Source: Podospora pseudoanserina
Lineage: Eukaryota > Ascomycota > Sordariomycetes > Sordariales > Podosporaceae
Direction of reading: 5' to 3'
DNA: 64,000 nt
Assembly (NCBI RefSeq): GCF_035222485.1
Contig: NC_085923.1
Location: 3,534,001 to 3,598,000, forward strand
Part shown: piece by piece, positions 30,352-42,068 of the stretch
Layout of the letters: every line of letters begins with the position of its first letter
Position numbering within the stretch: position 1 is the stretch's first letter
Made by a program: the position numbers and the translations under genes
Notes under the pieces: generated by a model
What the model saw: the letters and a program-made list of their open reading frames with translations, nothing else
Database searches by the model: none
What the model was told of the DNA's origin: nothing

Positions 30352-31424
30352 ATGGCCGATGCAGGGGAACTTCCAGAGTACAGACTCTACGACTACGATC
30401 CCAACCTACCCGCCAATGTTGTGTTCACCGTCCTGTTTTCGATCGTCACCATCGGCCAGTTCTACTTTTTGATCCGCAAGCGAACATGGTACTTTCTCGC
30501 TTTTGCGATTGCCTGTCTGTGTAAGTGCTTCTTCATCGTACACTTACCAAGTTCTCCGGGACATGGTGCCGTTGGTATATGCTAACATACCCAAAGTCGA
30601 AGCAGTAGGCTATGCCGCGCGTTGCGTTGCCGTTAAAGAAGCTCCGAACTTCACACTCACCCCGTTCCTGATACAAACCCTGCTCATCTTGCTCGCCCCA
30701 GCGCTGATGGCAGCGTCTATCTACATGGTGCTCGGGAGGTTGATCAGACTTCTAGACGCACACGAGTACGCAATTGTGCGGACAAACTGGCTGACCAAGA
30801 TATTTGTTGTGGGGGACGTGTTGAGTTTCATGACGCAGAGCGCTGGTATGTTTTGTTGCTGTGTTTTGCTTCCCACCTGGACTAACGAGTGGGTGATGTG
30901 TAGGTGGAGGATTGATGGCCCAAGCCAAGACGCCGGATGCCATGAAGCAAGCTGAAGGGATTGTGCTCGGTGGCCTTGCGATTCAGATTGTGTTCTTCGG
31001 CATGTTCATCGTCACGACGATCATATTCCACAGAAGAATTTTGAAGCGTCCAACCGAGAGAAGCCTCAGGGTGGAAGGGCCGTGGCGGCAGCTGATTCTG
31101 GCGCTGTACATCAGCTCGGTCTTGATCATGGTCAGGTCAATTTTCAGGATGATTGAGTTCGGGGCGGGAAAACAAAGCATCCTGATGCAAAAGGAAGTTT
31201 TCTTGTTGGCCCTGGATGGAGTGCTGATGTTCTTGGTCGGAGTGGTATTTCTGTGGAAGTTTCCGGGGGATGTTTTGGTGGGGTATAAGGAGGTGTGGCA
31301 GACGACAGATGAAGAGACGCTGGGGAGTCGCGGAGAGGGGATTCCCATGGTGGCTGGAGGTAAAACCGCATATCAAGGGGTACGGAGCGGAGAACACGGG
31401 AGGTACTCCACCTCAGTCCGGTAG
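30352..31424 (+). CDS. RTA1-like lipid-translocating/resistance membrane protein
   Basis: Exons 30352-30520, 30597-30845 and 30904-31424 give 312 residues. The introns are 76 nt (branch GCTAACA) and 58 nt. The start codon lies in GCATGGCC. Seven transmembrane spans can be traced. Family hallmarks are the opening YDYDPNLPANVVFTVLF, EAVGYAARC after TM2, LLAPALMAASIYMVLGRLI, the loop FVVGDVLSFMTQSAGGGLM, and SVLIMVRSIFRMIEFGAG. These match the RTA1 family, whose yeast members are linked to 7-aminocholesterol resistance and phospholipid or sphingoid-base handling. The acidic C-tail ends GRYSTSVR. The transported lipid is not readable from sequence. Confidence 0.92.
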
Positions 31425-32038
31425 AAAGACCGGAAGACACGTGTTGGCAGAGACATTTGTTCGGGCAACGGGACTAGAAGGACAAGAAGCCTATGGCGTT
31501 AGAAGAGAGGTTGGGTTTATCAGTTTTGCATGTTTCTGGTAGAAGGCGTTATTGATGATTGATTTCCTCATCTCTAGATTGATGTCATGATACTCCGCGG
31601 GAGCATGTGTATCCACAGCTTCCTTCTGGAATAAGTTGCGACAAACTGCCGGAAGGAGAGTTGCGGAACGGGAAAGCGGTGAGGTGAAAAGGAGGGGCAG
31701 ACACAGAAAAAAAGGTTTGGACCCCTCTTTTGCGCGTGCCTGGGTGCCCCGCACTGAAATGCGCCCCACGCTAAGCAATCTCTTATCAGTTCCACCTCCA
31801 CACTGAAAATGGTAGAAAATCTAATTTTTTTTTTCTCATTCTCGTCGGTGGTGGCCCAGGACATTCCCTCCTCCTTCCCACAAACCCATCATCTCCCTCA
31901 CTGCCCACCTTCCCAGGCGGAGACTGTCTCTTGACTTTTCTTTTTATTCCCCTTCCCCTTCGCCCTCCTTCTGTTTGTTGATACCCATTTCCATTGCATT
32001 TCTCTTTCTGTTTTTGTTTGTCATTGCCTGGCTGCATC
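31425..32038. other. Intergenic, promoter of the importin gene
   Basis: The last 250 bases are strongly pyrimidine-rich (T and C runs near 31820-32035), typical of a highly expressed housekeeping promoter in filamentous fungi. No gene seen. Confidence 0.45.
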
Positions 32039-35000
32039 ATGGACAAGGAAACGTTGGTGGGCCTCCTCGTGGACTCACAAGTCCGTAAGTTTCCCTTTCC
32101 CGATAATCTTCTTCATTTTTTATCTCCTGCTAACCTTTGTGCCCTGACAGCCGATACCCAGAGAGTCAAGGCCGTCACGGCTGAGCTCCAACAAAACTAC
32201 TTCAAAGACCCCCAGTCGCTCCTCCTCCTGATCGAGATTGTTGCGACACACGAGGACCCCAATGTTCGGCAGCTCGCCTCGGTCCAGGCCGCCCGCCTGG
32301 CCGTCAAGCACTGGGAAAAGGTCGCCGCAGAGCAGAAGGGCCAGGTCCGCGAGGCTCTCGTCCAGGCTGTCATGAGAGAGCAGCTCGCCAGAGCCCGCCA
32401 TGCCGAGTCCCGTCTCGTCGCCGCCATCGCTGCCCTTGATCTGGAGGATGGCCAGTGGCCCGACCTGGTGCCTTCGCTGCTCAACTTGGGCGCCAACGCC
32501 GATGTCACACAGCGCGAGATTGGCTCCTTCATCATCATGAGTGTTCTCGAGGAGAACCCAGTCGCGTTTGCCGACGACATGATGAAGTTGCTCGAGCTTT
32601 TCAGCCATACCCTCCGCGACTCGGCCAGCGCAGAGGTTCGCATCAACAGCATGATGTCGGTTGGCGCTATGCTCATGCTCTTCGAGCCACTCGAGGATGA
32701 GGAGAGCGTCGCCAAGCTCCAGACCCTCATCCCCGCCATGGTGGATGTGCTCAAGGATGCTGTCACGGCCCAGGACGATGAGAAGATAACCAACGCCTTC
32801 GAGGTCTTCCAGCAATTCCTGGCTTATGAGTCCGCGTTACTTGGCAATTATCTCAGGGACCTGGTCCAGTTCATGGTCGATCTCGCGGCCAACAAGCAGG
32901 CGGACGATGACGTTCGCTCCCAGGCCATCTCCTTCCTGGTTCAGACTGTTCGCTACCGCCGCATGAAGATCCAAGGCATGAAGGGCATGGGCGAGCAGCT
33001 CACACAAAAGAGCTTGTTGATCCTCACCGAGATTGACGATGACGAGGATGAGGACGAGATGTCCCCTGCCCGCTCTGCTCTCTCCTTGTTGGACGCACTG
33101 TCGAGTGATCTCCCTCCTCGCCAAGTCATTGTCCCTCTGCTTGATGCGCTTCCACAGATGACCAGCCACGCCGAGCCAGGGTTCAGAAAGGCCGGTGTCC
33201 TTGCCCTTGGCAACGTGGTCGAGGGTTCCCCGGATTTCGTCGCCTCCCAGATCGAGTCCATCATGCCATCTGTCATCGCCCTCCTGAACGATAACGATGT
33301 CGGCGTTCGTCACACGGCCTTGATTGGCCTTGCCCACCTTGCCGACGAGATTGCCGAGGAGCTTATTCCCTTCAACGAGGCTATCATGACCGGTCTAGTC
33401 AAGAACCTCCAGGCTGCCACTGCCGAGACTCAGGACCAGTCTCTTGCCAAGAAGAATATCGAGATCATCCGCTCCGTTTGCGGTGCTCTTGATGCCATGT
33501 CTGACGCCCTCGAATCCGACTTCATGAAGCAATACTCTGGTGAGCTTATTGGCCTCATCGGCGGTCTTATCAACCACGACAATCACAAGGTCAAGATCGC
33601 TGCCTCTGGCGCCCTGGGTGCCATTGCCGAGTCTCTGGGCTCCGACTTCAAGCCTTCATTCGAGACGATTGTCCGTGCTCTTGCCCCTTACCTCCAGATC
33701 AAGAGCTCCGAGGATGACTTGGCTGTGCGCAGTGGTGTCTTGGATGCCATGGCTCGCATGGCGGTATCCGTCGGTGCCGAGGCTTTCCAACCATATGTGG
33801 TGGACATCATGCAGTCAAGCCACGAGGGACTCCACCTCGATAACACCCGCCTCAGGGAGTCCAGCTTCATTCTCTGGAGCAGCTTGGCCAAGGTCTACGG
33901 AAAGGAGTTTGCGCCCTTCTTGCCTGACGTTTTCCAGGCCCTTTTCAACAGCCTCCAGTTGGAGGAGGAGGAAATGGTCCTCAAGCTGAGCGAGGAAGAG
34001 AAGGGAATTGTCGGCACCGATGACGACATCATCGCCGCTGGTAAGAAGATCAAGATCAAGGATCTCGAGGATGAGGAGAGCTTCATGGAGGAAGACGATG
34101 ATGACGATGAGTGGGACGAGATTGGTGTTTCTCTCGAGGCGCTGGAGAAGGAGGTTGCTCTTGAGATCCTCGGTGACCTGCTCACCCACGCTTGCGGCCC
34201 TGCCGAGATTGCCCAATACCTCGAGAAGTCGATCGAGATGGTCGCCCCTCTCGCCGAGCACTCGTACGAGGGCTGCCGCAAGTGCGCTATTTCCACCTTG
34301 TGGCGTGCGTATGCGCGTGTCTGGCAGCTCATGGAGCAGGAGACTGGCAGCAGCTGGGAGCCCGGTCTTCCCCTCAAGCAGGCCCCCACCCAAACCATTG
34401 TCAAGCTTGGGGAGATTGTCACCAAGGCCACCAGCGCCATTTGGCAGCAAGAAGCCGACCGGTATGTACTTCCCAGCGTTCACCCTACTTTTCCCTTCCA
34501 TGATGACCACACTACGTTTAACCCAGCTCACTCAGACGCATTTAATGCGGATGCTGAGATGGCGTATTATCTACTCCTGATTCCTTTTCATCACTTCGTC
34601 CGTTTGGCAGTTTTGGTTGCAATCAGAGGCTAACATGTATGAACCAAGGTCTGTTGTTACCGACATCAACCGTAATGTTGCGGCCACTCTCAAGACCTGT
34701 GGACCGGCTATTATTGCCGACAACGTCTTCCTGACCGAGACCATCACTGCTGTTGGTGCCATCATCACTCGCTCCCACCCCTGCCAGCAGGATCTTGGCG
34801 ATGACGACGAGGAGCAGGAGGTGCTGGGTTCATCCGAGTACGACTGGCTTGTTATTGACACGGCCCTTGACGTCGTGATTGGCCTTGCTATTGCCCTCGG
34901 CCCTGACTTCAACGAGCTCTGGAAGATCTTCGAGAAGCCCATCCTCAAGTTCGCCGGTTCCGAGGCCGAGAACATTGAGAGGTCCACCGGCGTCGGCGTC

Positions 35001-35585
35001 ATTGCTGAGTGCGCTTCCAACATGGGCGAGACTGTTACCCCCTACACCGAGAAGCTCCTGAAGCTGCTTCTCAAGCGTTTGTCGGATACGGACCAGGAGA
35101 CCAAGAGTAATGCTGCGTATGCTGTTGGACAGCTCATCTTCAGTTCCACTGCTTCCAACATCTACCTTCCTCACTACCAGACCATTCTCCAAAAGCTTGA
35201 GCCCATGCTCCAGATCCCTGAGGCTCGCATCAAGGACAATGCCGCTGGCTGCCTCTGCCGCATGATCATGGCTCACGCTGACCAGGTCCCTCTTCCTCAC
35301 GTCCTCCCTGCTCTTGTCGGTCTCCTGCCGCTGAAGGAGGACTTTGAGGAGAACACGCCTGTCTACCAGTGCATCAGCAAGTTGTTTGAGCTGAACGAGC
35401 CTACCATCCAAGGCCTCGCCCCCCAGCTTATTCCCGTGTTTGAGGCTGTCCTCAGCCCTCCCGCGGATCAGCTCGACGACGAGACCCGCGAGATTGTTCG
35501 CCACATGGTCCAAGGACTGTTCAAGCTCAACCAGGGACTGTTTAACAACCACCCAACCGTTTTGCAGTTGGCTGGTCTCGCTTGA
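32039..35585 (+). CDS. kap123: Karyopherin-beta, Kap123/importin-4 type
   Basis: Three exons, 32039-32084, 32151-34461 and 34649-35585, give 1097 residues, the usual size. The first exon is only 46 bases (MDKETLVGLLVDSQV). Intron 2 is long for this window (187 nt) and its removal restores WQQEADR-SVVTDINRN. The protein is a solenoid of HEAT repeats, for example VRHTALIGLAHLADEI and VKIAASGALGAIAESL. Two acidic loops, EIDDDEDEDEMS and EEDDDDDEWDEIG, match the loops that Kap123-type importins use to release cargo. The role is nuclear import, classically of ribosomal proteins and histones, with RanGTP. Base composition fits a well-expressed housekeeping gene. Confidence 0.93.
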
Positions 35586-36039
35586 GCTGGTGATGCTAGG
35601 CAGATGAGGTGTCCGGGCGTTTGATGCATAGCGTGGAATGGGTGGATGTTTTTTTGATGGTTTCCATCGTCAGCACTTTGTGCTATGAGTTTTCTGACCT
35701 GATGATATGGGACAAGGGAGGGTTATTAGGCGCACAGGTTCGGCGGAGGCTCTGGGTTTATATAAAAAGTTTTGGCCAAGCAGGCAACCCCCTTGTTAGG
35801 AATCGATGTTATACTTTTGCACTCTGCTTTCATTCGAGGTTGTCTTGCCAGCCGAAGTTGGTAGTGTAAAGCTGATCAGGCCTACTTCTTGATATTCCGT
35901 GTCTTTGAGTTCATGCTGGGGTTAGCTGGAGAGCAAAAGGAGGAACGCTCATGATGATGGCCAATTGTCCTCTTCCGACCCGAGACCTGTCAGCCAAAAC
36001 AAAGAGCAAAAGAGATACTTGGAAAATATACTCCATGTT
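35586..36039. terminator. 3' flank of kap123
   Basis: The region runs from the kap123 stop to the tRNA-Ala gene. A TTTATATAAAAAG stretch at 35757-35769 is a possible 3'-end element; otherwise nothing is seen. Confidence 0.3.
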
Positions 36040-36124
36040 TGGACGAGCTGGGAATCGAACCCAGGACCTTTCGCATACAGGTGAGTATGCTAAGCGAACG
36101 CTCTACCAACTGAGCCACACGCCC
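36040..36124 (-). tRNA. tRNA-Ala(AGC) with a 12-nt intron
   Basis: Minus-strand reading begins GGGCGTG and ends CTCGTCC plus an A discriminator. The acceptor contains the G3-U70 pair that marks alanine tRNAs and has one T-T mismatch at position 6-67. The D-arm is GCTCAGTTGGTAGAGC and the anticodon loop is TTAGCAT. About 12 bases are inserted after position 37, just 3' of the anticodon, where eukaryotic tRNA introns lie. The T-arm CTGGG-TTCGATT-CCCAG is perfect. Confidence 0.9.
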
Positions 36125-36470
36125 TATCGTTTGTTGTTGGAGATGTATTTGGGCCTTGTCCCTTTGATGGGAAGGCGCTTTGGTTTGAGGTCGGGCTGAA
36201 TGTAGGTGGCGTAAGGAGAAGCGCGATGATAAACGTTGGTGCTGTGTCAAAGAAGCAACAAAGAAACATCTTTTAACTGCGGTTTTGGCTTGGAGGTATC
36301 TATTGTCCTGCTTCTTTGGGGGTTGGATAAGGGGCACCCACCCAAGCAACAATTCAGGGGGTGAACAAGCCGAGGAAGGGTTGGGGTGCACCAAAAGCAG
36401 TCCTGTTTGTCATTGCGTGCCTTCCTTCCTCTCTTCGCGTTTTCCAGGTGACTCGATCTGAAACGTTCTT
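36125..36470. other. Intergenic, 3' flank of the NRPS-like gene
   Basis: Nothing recognised between the tRNA-Ala gene and the stop codon of the minus-strand NRPS-like reductase. Confidence 0.4.
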
Positions 36471-39400
36471 TTAAAATCCCCATTCTTCCATCCACTTCCT
36501 CATCATCCGACCGTTGATCGCACCCATCCCCGCCATCGCCTTGCTCTTTGCCACGGCGTGTCCCGTCGCGAACCTCACCTCGACCTGCTTGCGCTCCTCT
36601 CCGCCTGTGCTGGCAGCAGGTGCCTTGTTTAGTCCCTCGAAGAAGTCGAGGAGTTTCAACGCGGGCATCTGCTCGATCTGCTCATCGGTGGCTGTGGGGC
36701 TAATGCGCTTCAGCTCGTCGACCCAGTCGGTATAGGGGATTATTCTGATGTTGCGGGTGGGAGAGTAGAACTCTTGGATTCCGGGGACGAGGAAGGACCA
36801 GGAGATTGTGTGGGGGTTGACGAGGTTGAAGGTTTGGACGGTGGCGGTGGAGCGGTGATAGGAGGAGAGGGAGAGGTCGACGACGGCGCGGGCGGCGAGG
36901 TCGGTGGGGACCCAGTCGATGGGGGAGGGGAGGGAGGAGGGGAGGTGGAGGGTTGCGGTGGAGGTTTTGAGGAGGGAGGGGAGCCATTCTTTTGGGCAAA
37001 GGTTAGGTGTCTACTCACGGACGGGAGTAGGGGGAAAAGGGCGGCACACCTTGTCGGTTCCAAACACCGGACTTTTCAGCTGCTCCGGCGAGCTGGCCGA
37101 CTCGGAGGACGGCGACCGAGTTGATGTGGCCTGCGTGGAGGGCGTTGGATAAGATGGATGCCGCGACGTGTTTTGACTCGCCATATCCCTGTTTGGCCGG
37201 GAGGCTGTTGTCCGGGTCCCAGTCTTCGCCGATGATGATCTCGCTGCCGTCTTCGGGGATGTGGCGAACGGCAGCCCAGTTGAGGATGCTTGCGACGGAG
37301 GAGATGAACACGATGTGAGGTTTGCGAGGGGAGCCTGAAGAAAAGTCGGCGCACTGCTTTGTGCCGGCGATGACGGGCTCAAAAGCCTCGAGTGTGCTGT
37401 TGAAGTTGACGGGCCAGGCATTGATGATGATCATGTCGGTTTGCTGCTGGAGAGAGGCGAAGTCATGAGGGAACTCGAGGCCAAAGTTGGGCGCCGAGGT
37501 TTCACCTGTGAAGTACTGGACTCGGGATGGGGAGATGGAACCAAGACCACGATCGTCAAAGGACTTTTGTTGACGCTCTCGGGCGTTCACAGAGCGATTG
37601 AGGCAGAAGATCTGGGATATGTCCGGTGTGTCTAGGAGCTCTTTGAGAATGTAACTTCCCAACGATCCGGTCGAGCCGATGAGGAGGACGTTGAAGGTTG
37701 CGGGCGGTGACTTGGGAGGTGAGGGGGGTGATGCCAACTTCGGGAAGCGCGAGTGGCGGTAGATCATGGCTGACATGCGCTCTTCGCGGGAGACCGCATT
37801 CTCAGGGCTTTGGTCTTTTTTAGAAGCACTGACTGCCTTTGCTAACTGGGCGACAGTCGGATTGTCATAGACTGTTTTGGCGTTGCATTTAAGGCGAGAC
37901 GAAGTCAAGATACGGCTAAGCTGCAATGCCTGCAACGAGTCGGCGCCCAGTTGGAAAATATTGGCATCATCAGTCAGCCTTGCCGCCCGACTTCCGAGGA
38001 CAGAGCGGACGGTTTTCCGAACAAGTTCTTGAACATCATCATTGCTTTGGCCTGCTGCATCAGATTCCTCGACGGCCATTTCCTGTGTCTTGTAAAGCTG
38101 CTCGATCTCGGTTTCGTACAGCTTACACGTCGCCTGTCTCATCATGGAGCCTTTGGAAGCTCGTTTGAACGGCTTTTCTGGCTTGGTCAACATAATTGTT
38201 GACCTCCACACTCTCGCATACGCAGGATACTCGGCGTTGGCCTCCTCGATCACCGGCCAGATCTTGTCGATAAACTCGTCCTTGTCATCACCCTGATGAT
38301 TCTTTGATGGCTCAATCAGTATCCCTGCTTGGAAATGTCCCGCGCCAAGCATCAAAGCCCCCTGAACCCACGGATGGCCATCAACAATCTTCTCAAACGC
38401 CACCGGGTTGACCTTTTCTCCGTTACTCAAGACAATGATATCATCCAGCCTCCCGACGAACTTCCACAGCCCCTTCTTGATGGGATGCTCCTCAAACAGG
38501 TCATGAGTCCGCCATTCTTGCAATTCCGGAAAGTTCCAAAAGGCAAACTGGTACTTGCCATCTGGACGCCGCTTGATCACCGCCTCTGCCAAGTTGGGGT
38601 TCTCCTCCGTCGGCTCCATCACCATGCCAGCCTCTAGGTTCCACTCGAAATACTGCCAGTCTTTGGGGTCTTTGAGCCGGAGCGTAGGCATGAAGAAGGC
38701 CTCGGTGGATCCGATGCCGTTGTAGAGGGAAGTCACCTCTGAGATTTGGTTCCCGCACGCTTCTGCCAGAGGGGCGCCACCGTAAAACACAAAGTCCAGA
38801 GTGGAGAGGACGGAGAGGCCAGTCGGGAGGCGGCAGATGTCCTCTATCATAGAAGGGGCCGAGGCAAGGGCGCTGGGCTTGGTCTTGACGATACATTCCA
38901 GGATAAGCTCCGCTGTGGGTGGCTTGTCGGCTGGGAGGAGGACGATGGGCTTTTGGTAGTGGAGGGCACGGAGGAGGAAGTTTATGCCAAAGATGTGGAA
39001 AAAGGGAGTCACGGATAAGACGAGGCGGGTGAGGAGGAGAGAACAGTGGGTGCTGGTGCGGCCTGGCGGGGTGGGGATCGATGTGATCGTCTCAAAGGTG
39101 GAAAAGACGCCGGCCTTGATGTGGATGGGCTTGGGGAGGCCGGTTGTGCCGCTTGTGTGGAGGATTATGAGAGTCTCATGGTCTGAGTAGCTAGCCCGTC
39201 CCTTTGGAGTTGTCGAAGCGGGGGTGAACGGCATGAGAAGTTCGTCGACGGTTGGGATCTGGAGCATTTGGAGGCTCGGCATGGATGTCGACAGCTTGGC
39301 GATATGAGAAAAGAATTCCCCCGAGCAAAGAAACTTTGAGCATTTTGTTGTCCTGAGGAGCGCCAAGTTCCCCTGTTTTGAGTTACGGGGTGACGGTGAA

Positions 39401-39672
39401 AGGGTCCTGTAGCCTGCCTTGAGGGCGCCGAGAATGACAAAGGGGTACCGGATATCATTAATACCCATGTAAGCAAGCACCTCCTCAGTCTCTCCTGGCC
39501 CAAATTTCCGGACGATGAAATCAGACGTCGCGTCGACGGCATTTTTGAGGAGGGAAAAGGTGATGTCCTCCCAGCCGGCTTCACCTTGGAATGGAGTCAC
39601 GGGGATTTTGGCCCACACGTCGTCCGGTTTGTCTACGGCCAGACGGTCGACAAGGACGGTAGGGGACAACAT
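36471..39672 (-). CDS. NRPS-like adenylate-forming reductase (A-T-R)
   Basis: Exon 1 runs 39672-37050 and exon 2 runs 36988-36471; the 61-nt intron (GTGTGC...AAAAG, branch CCTAAC) joins WNRQ to EWLPSLLK, giving 1046 residues. The adenylation domain (to about 520) shows LHTSGTTGLPKP, YNGIGSTEAFF and GRLDDIIVLSNGEK. A carrier domain has LGADSLQALQL, whose Ser takes phosphopantetheine. From about 680 a thioester-reductase domain has the NADPH motif LLIGSTGSLGSYIL and the YGESKHVA (YxxxK) catalytic pair. There is no condensation domain. Such enzymes activate a carboxylic acid, often aromatic, and release an aldehyde or alcohol. The gene lies beside a secreted FAD oxidase on the same strand. Confidence 0.92.
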
Positions 39673-40160
39673 GTTGAACGACGAGTTTCTTGAAGACTTG
39701 TTGTGAAGATATGGAATTGCTCAGGTATGGGGGTGTTTTATCCCGCGCTTGGAGGTCCGTGGCGACCGTGTTCAGACATTCATGACGTGCATTCACGTCA
39801 TGTCTCGGCCAGACCCTGAAGGCCGCTCACTCATCGGATCCTCCTCTCAACTTTTTGTGGTCTGAACATGCAGAGTGGACTCCGACACCACGCAGGCGGT
39901 ACCTGTGCTACGGATAGGTCAAAGTCATGCACGGCCCGAGGATGATCATATGATATCGAACACATCATGATCCGAATCACGGTTTCGGGTAGTGGGCGTT
40001 CTCAGCTAGCGCTTTCATGACAGACACGGCCTATGGCTGCTGCAGACAAAAGACATTTCATGCGGTGCTTACCGGCATGGCGTTCTACCAACACAAAACG
40101 TCTGTTGAGGTGGTTGGGAAACAAGCCTTTCTTCAGAGATATCTAGATACACAGGAACAC
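39673..40160. other. Promoter region of the NRPS-like gene
   Basis: Non-coding. It carries the inverted repeat described separately at 39781-39802. A TATGATCATC...GATCATATGATA tract lies near 39940-39970. Confidence 0.4.
39781..39802. promoter_or_regulatory. Inverted repeat CATGACGTG-N4-CACGTCATG
   Basis: A perfect 9-base inverted repeat with a 4-base spacer, 109 bases upstream of the NRPS-like start codon. Each arm holds a TGACG/CGTCA bZIP-type half-site and overlaps CACGT. It could be a dimeric operator for a cluster regulator; function is inferred. Confidence 0.5.
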
Positions 40161-42068
40161 TCAAGGCTTTTTGCACAAACGCCCGTTCTGAGTCGGCAGC
40201 CCCGGCAGCTGTCCTTCTACCTCCCAGTCCTCGCTTCCGACAGCTGTATGCGCGTAGAACAAGCCAGTCGGATCATACTTCTTCTTCAGTTGGAGCAGTC
40301 TCGGATAGTGCGAGCCGTAGAAAGACTGTTGCCAGTTCGGCTCATTGATATCACCCTCGGACAGGTAGCTTCCCGCCCCTGGGCTCACCTGTCTCCACCT
40401 CGCCATCCAGTCATTCGTTAAAATGTTGCTCTGCGCTTGGATGACGGCAGGGCTGGCATCGGCAGGCCAGGCAGCTGCGAGAATGAAGAAGCCGGTTGTC
40501 TCTCTCCAGGCGGGGTTGACACTGTTGGTCTGGTTCACGGCTGAGTTGGGGGCAGCACGGATGTTGTAGCCAATCAAGATACCGCCTGCCTCGACGGCAT
40601 ACCGCACAGCAGCCATCGTTTCGTTCCTCTTGGTTGGGTTGATGAAGTTGTCTTTTGGGAAGAGCCGAGATGCGGCGCGGTTGTCAGCCCCTCCCACGTT
40701 CTCTGGGGGGAAAGTGCCAGAGTGTGCTTGGTATAAGCTGGGGTATTCGTTCCAGACAGGATCAATAGAAATGCCGAGATTGGCGAGGTCGTCCAAGAAG
40801 GGCTGGATAAGAGGTTGGAATTGAGCGAGCGTCATGTTGCCTCCCCACAGGGGGTTCATGCTGAAGAAGAACTGGCCCGGGCCAATATTTACAATGAGCC
40901 AGTACCCGTAGGCGCCGACCGCAGTGAAGGTGTCGAAATAGGTTGTGTATGCTTCCACACCAGCCCAGAAAGTGTCCGCTGTGACATTGGGGGAGGTGCC
41001 AAAGACGAAGCCGAGAGTCGAAACGGGGATCTGAGGGTAGGCCTTGACAGTCACCGAGGTGACCACACCATAGGTGCTGCCACCGCCTCCTCGGAGAGCC
41101 CAGAACAGATCGGGGTACGAGCTTTGGCTGGCGGTGACGAAACGACCGTTGGGAAGTACGACGTCGAGCGAGAGAACTTGGTCGGCACCCATGCCTACAA
41201 GCGAAGACATGGGGGAGTGGCCGCCTCCGGCGATATACCCGCCCGCCATACCCACAGTTCTGCACTCACCGCCAACGACGGTGACGTTGTGTGCCTCGGC
41301 AGCTTGGTAGACTTCCTCTGTCTCTACCCCGGAACCGAGCTTGAGAGCTGGCCCCGAGTGTCCGTTGCAGGTGTAATCCGGAATGTACTGGATATCTTTG
41401 AGCTTGTGAGTCCAGATAGACAGCGAACCAGCACCCATAGACTTGTCGGCGAAATCATGACCCGTGTTCTTCACCACCAGCCGGATGTTGGTTGCGCGAG
41501 CAAAGTTGAGTGCCAGCTGAATCTGGGATACCTTGGTAACGGCGACGGAATAGGATGCATACCCTCCCAAGGTGCAGTTGTCGTAGATCTGGCTGGGGTG
41601 ATCCAAGGGCATACAGGTTTGCCCTTGCCAGAGCGGGAACATGGCCGAAGTTGGGTCCTCGACATGGAGCTGCGGTCTGTTCCAGTTTGTTTTGACGTAT
41701 TCACACTGAGCGGCGTCGTACTGAGGCCAGTCGCTGTAGCATGGAGCGGCGAGGGGAACTGTCTTGATGAGCGCGCCCCCGAGCGTCAGGTTGAGGAGGT
41801 TCCACACCGAGTTGGATGGCCAGAGGGGATCTCCGGGGAAGGTTTTGCATCTCGGTCTTGGGATGCCACCGATGATTTTGGAGCTCGCCGGCGTGCCCTC
41901 GACGGGACCAAAGTCAAAGAGCTCTGCGTTGTTGGTGCTGTTGATGGCCGCTTTGGTCAAGACATTGTTCTCCCAGGAGAAACGGGAGGGGCATGTTGCC
42001 GTCGTTTGGTCAGCTAGAACAGTCAGTACAGCTGCGACAGTTGTCGCCCGGAGGTTGACTGTGACCAT
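40161..42068 (-). CDS. Secreted FAD-linked oxidase (BBE/isoamyl-alcohol-oxidase-like)
   Basis: A single exon of 635 residues. The start at 42068 is chosen because MVTVNLRATTVAAVLTVLA opens a signal peptide. The VAO/PCMH FAD domain shows LVVKNTGHDFADKS and GAGSLSIWTHKLKDI, the pattern seen in fungal isoamyl-alcohol-oxidase-like enzymes. ECRTVGMAGGYIAGGGHS follows. The His in NTGHD and the Cys in ECRTVGMAGG align with the two residues that hold FAD in bicovalent BBE-type enzymes. WALRGGGGSTYGVVTSVTVK and the C-terminal YDPTGLFYAHTAVGSE complete the family layout. Several N-glycosylation sites fit export. Its place behind the NRPS-like gene suggests a possible shared pathway, but AA7-type sugar oxidation is an alternative. 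Confidence 0.88.
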   Translation of the reverse strand: MVTVNLRATTVAAVLTVLADQTTATCPSRFSWENNVLTKAAINSTNNAELFDFGPVEGTPASSKIIGGIPRPRCKTFPGDPLWPSNSVWNLLNLTLGGALIKTVPLAAPCYSDWPQYDAAQCEYVKTNWNRPQLHVEDPTSAMFPLWQGQTCMPLDHPSQIYDNCTLGGYASYSVAVTKVSQIQLALNFARATNIRLVVKNTGHDFADKSMGAGSLSIWTHKLKDIQYIPDYTCNGHSGPALKLGSGVETEEVYQAAEAHNVTVVGGECRTVGMAGGYIAGGGHSPMSSLVGMGADQVLSLDVVLPNGRFVTASQSSYPDLFWALRGGGGSTYGVVTSVTVKAYPQIPVSTLGFVFGTSPNVTADTFWAGVEAYTTYFDTFTAVGAYGYWLIVNIGPGQFFFSMNPLWGGNMTLAQFQPLIQPFLDDLANLGISIDPVWNEYPSLYQAHSGTFPPENVGGADNRAASRLFPKDNFINPTKRNETMAAVRYAVEAGGILIGYNIRAAPNSAVNQTNSVNPAWRETTGFFILAAAWPADASPAVIQAQSNILTNDWMARWRQVSPGAGSYLSEGDINEPNWQQSFYGSHYPRLLQLKKKYDPTGLFYAHTAVGSEDWEVEGQLPGLPTQNGRLCKKP

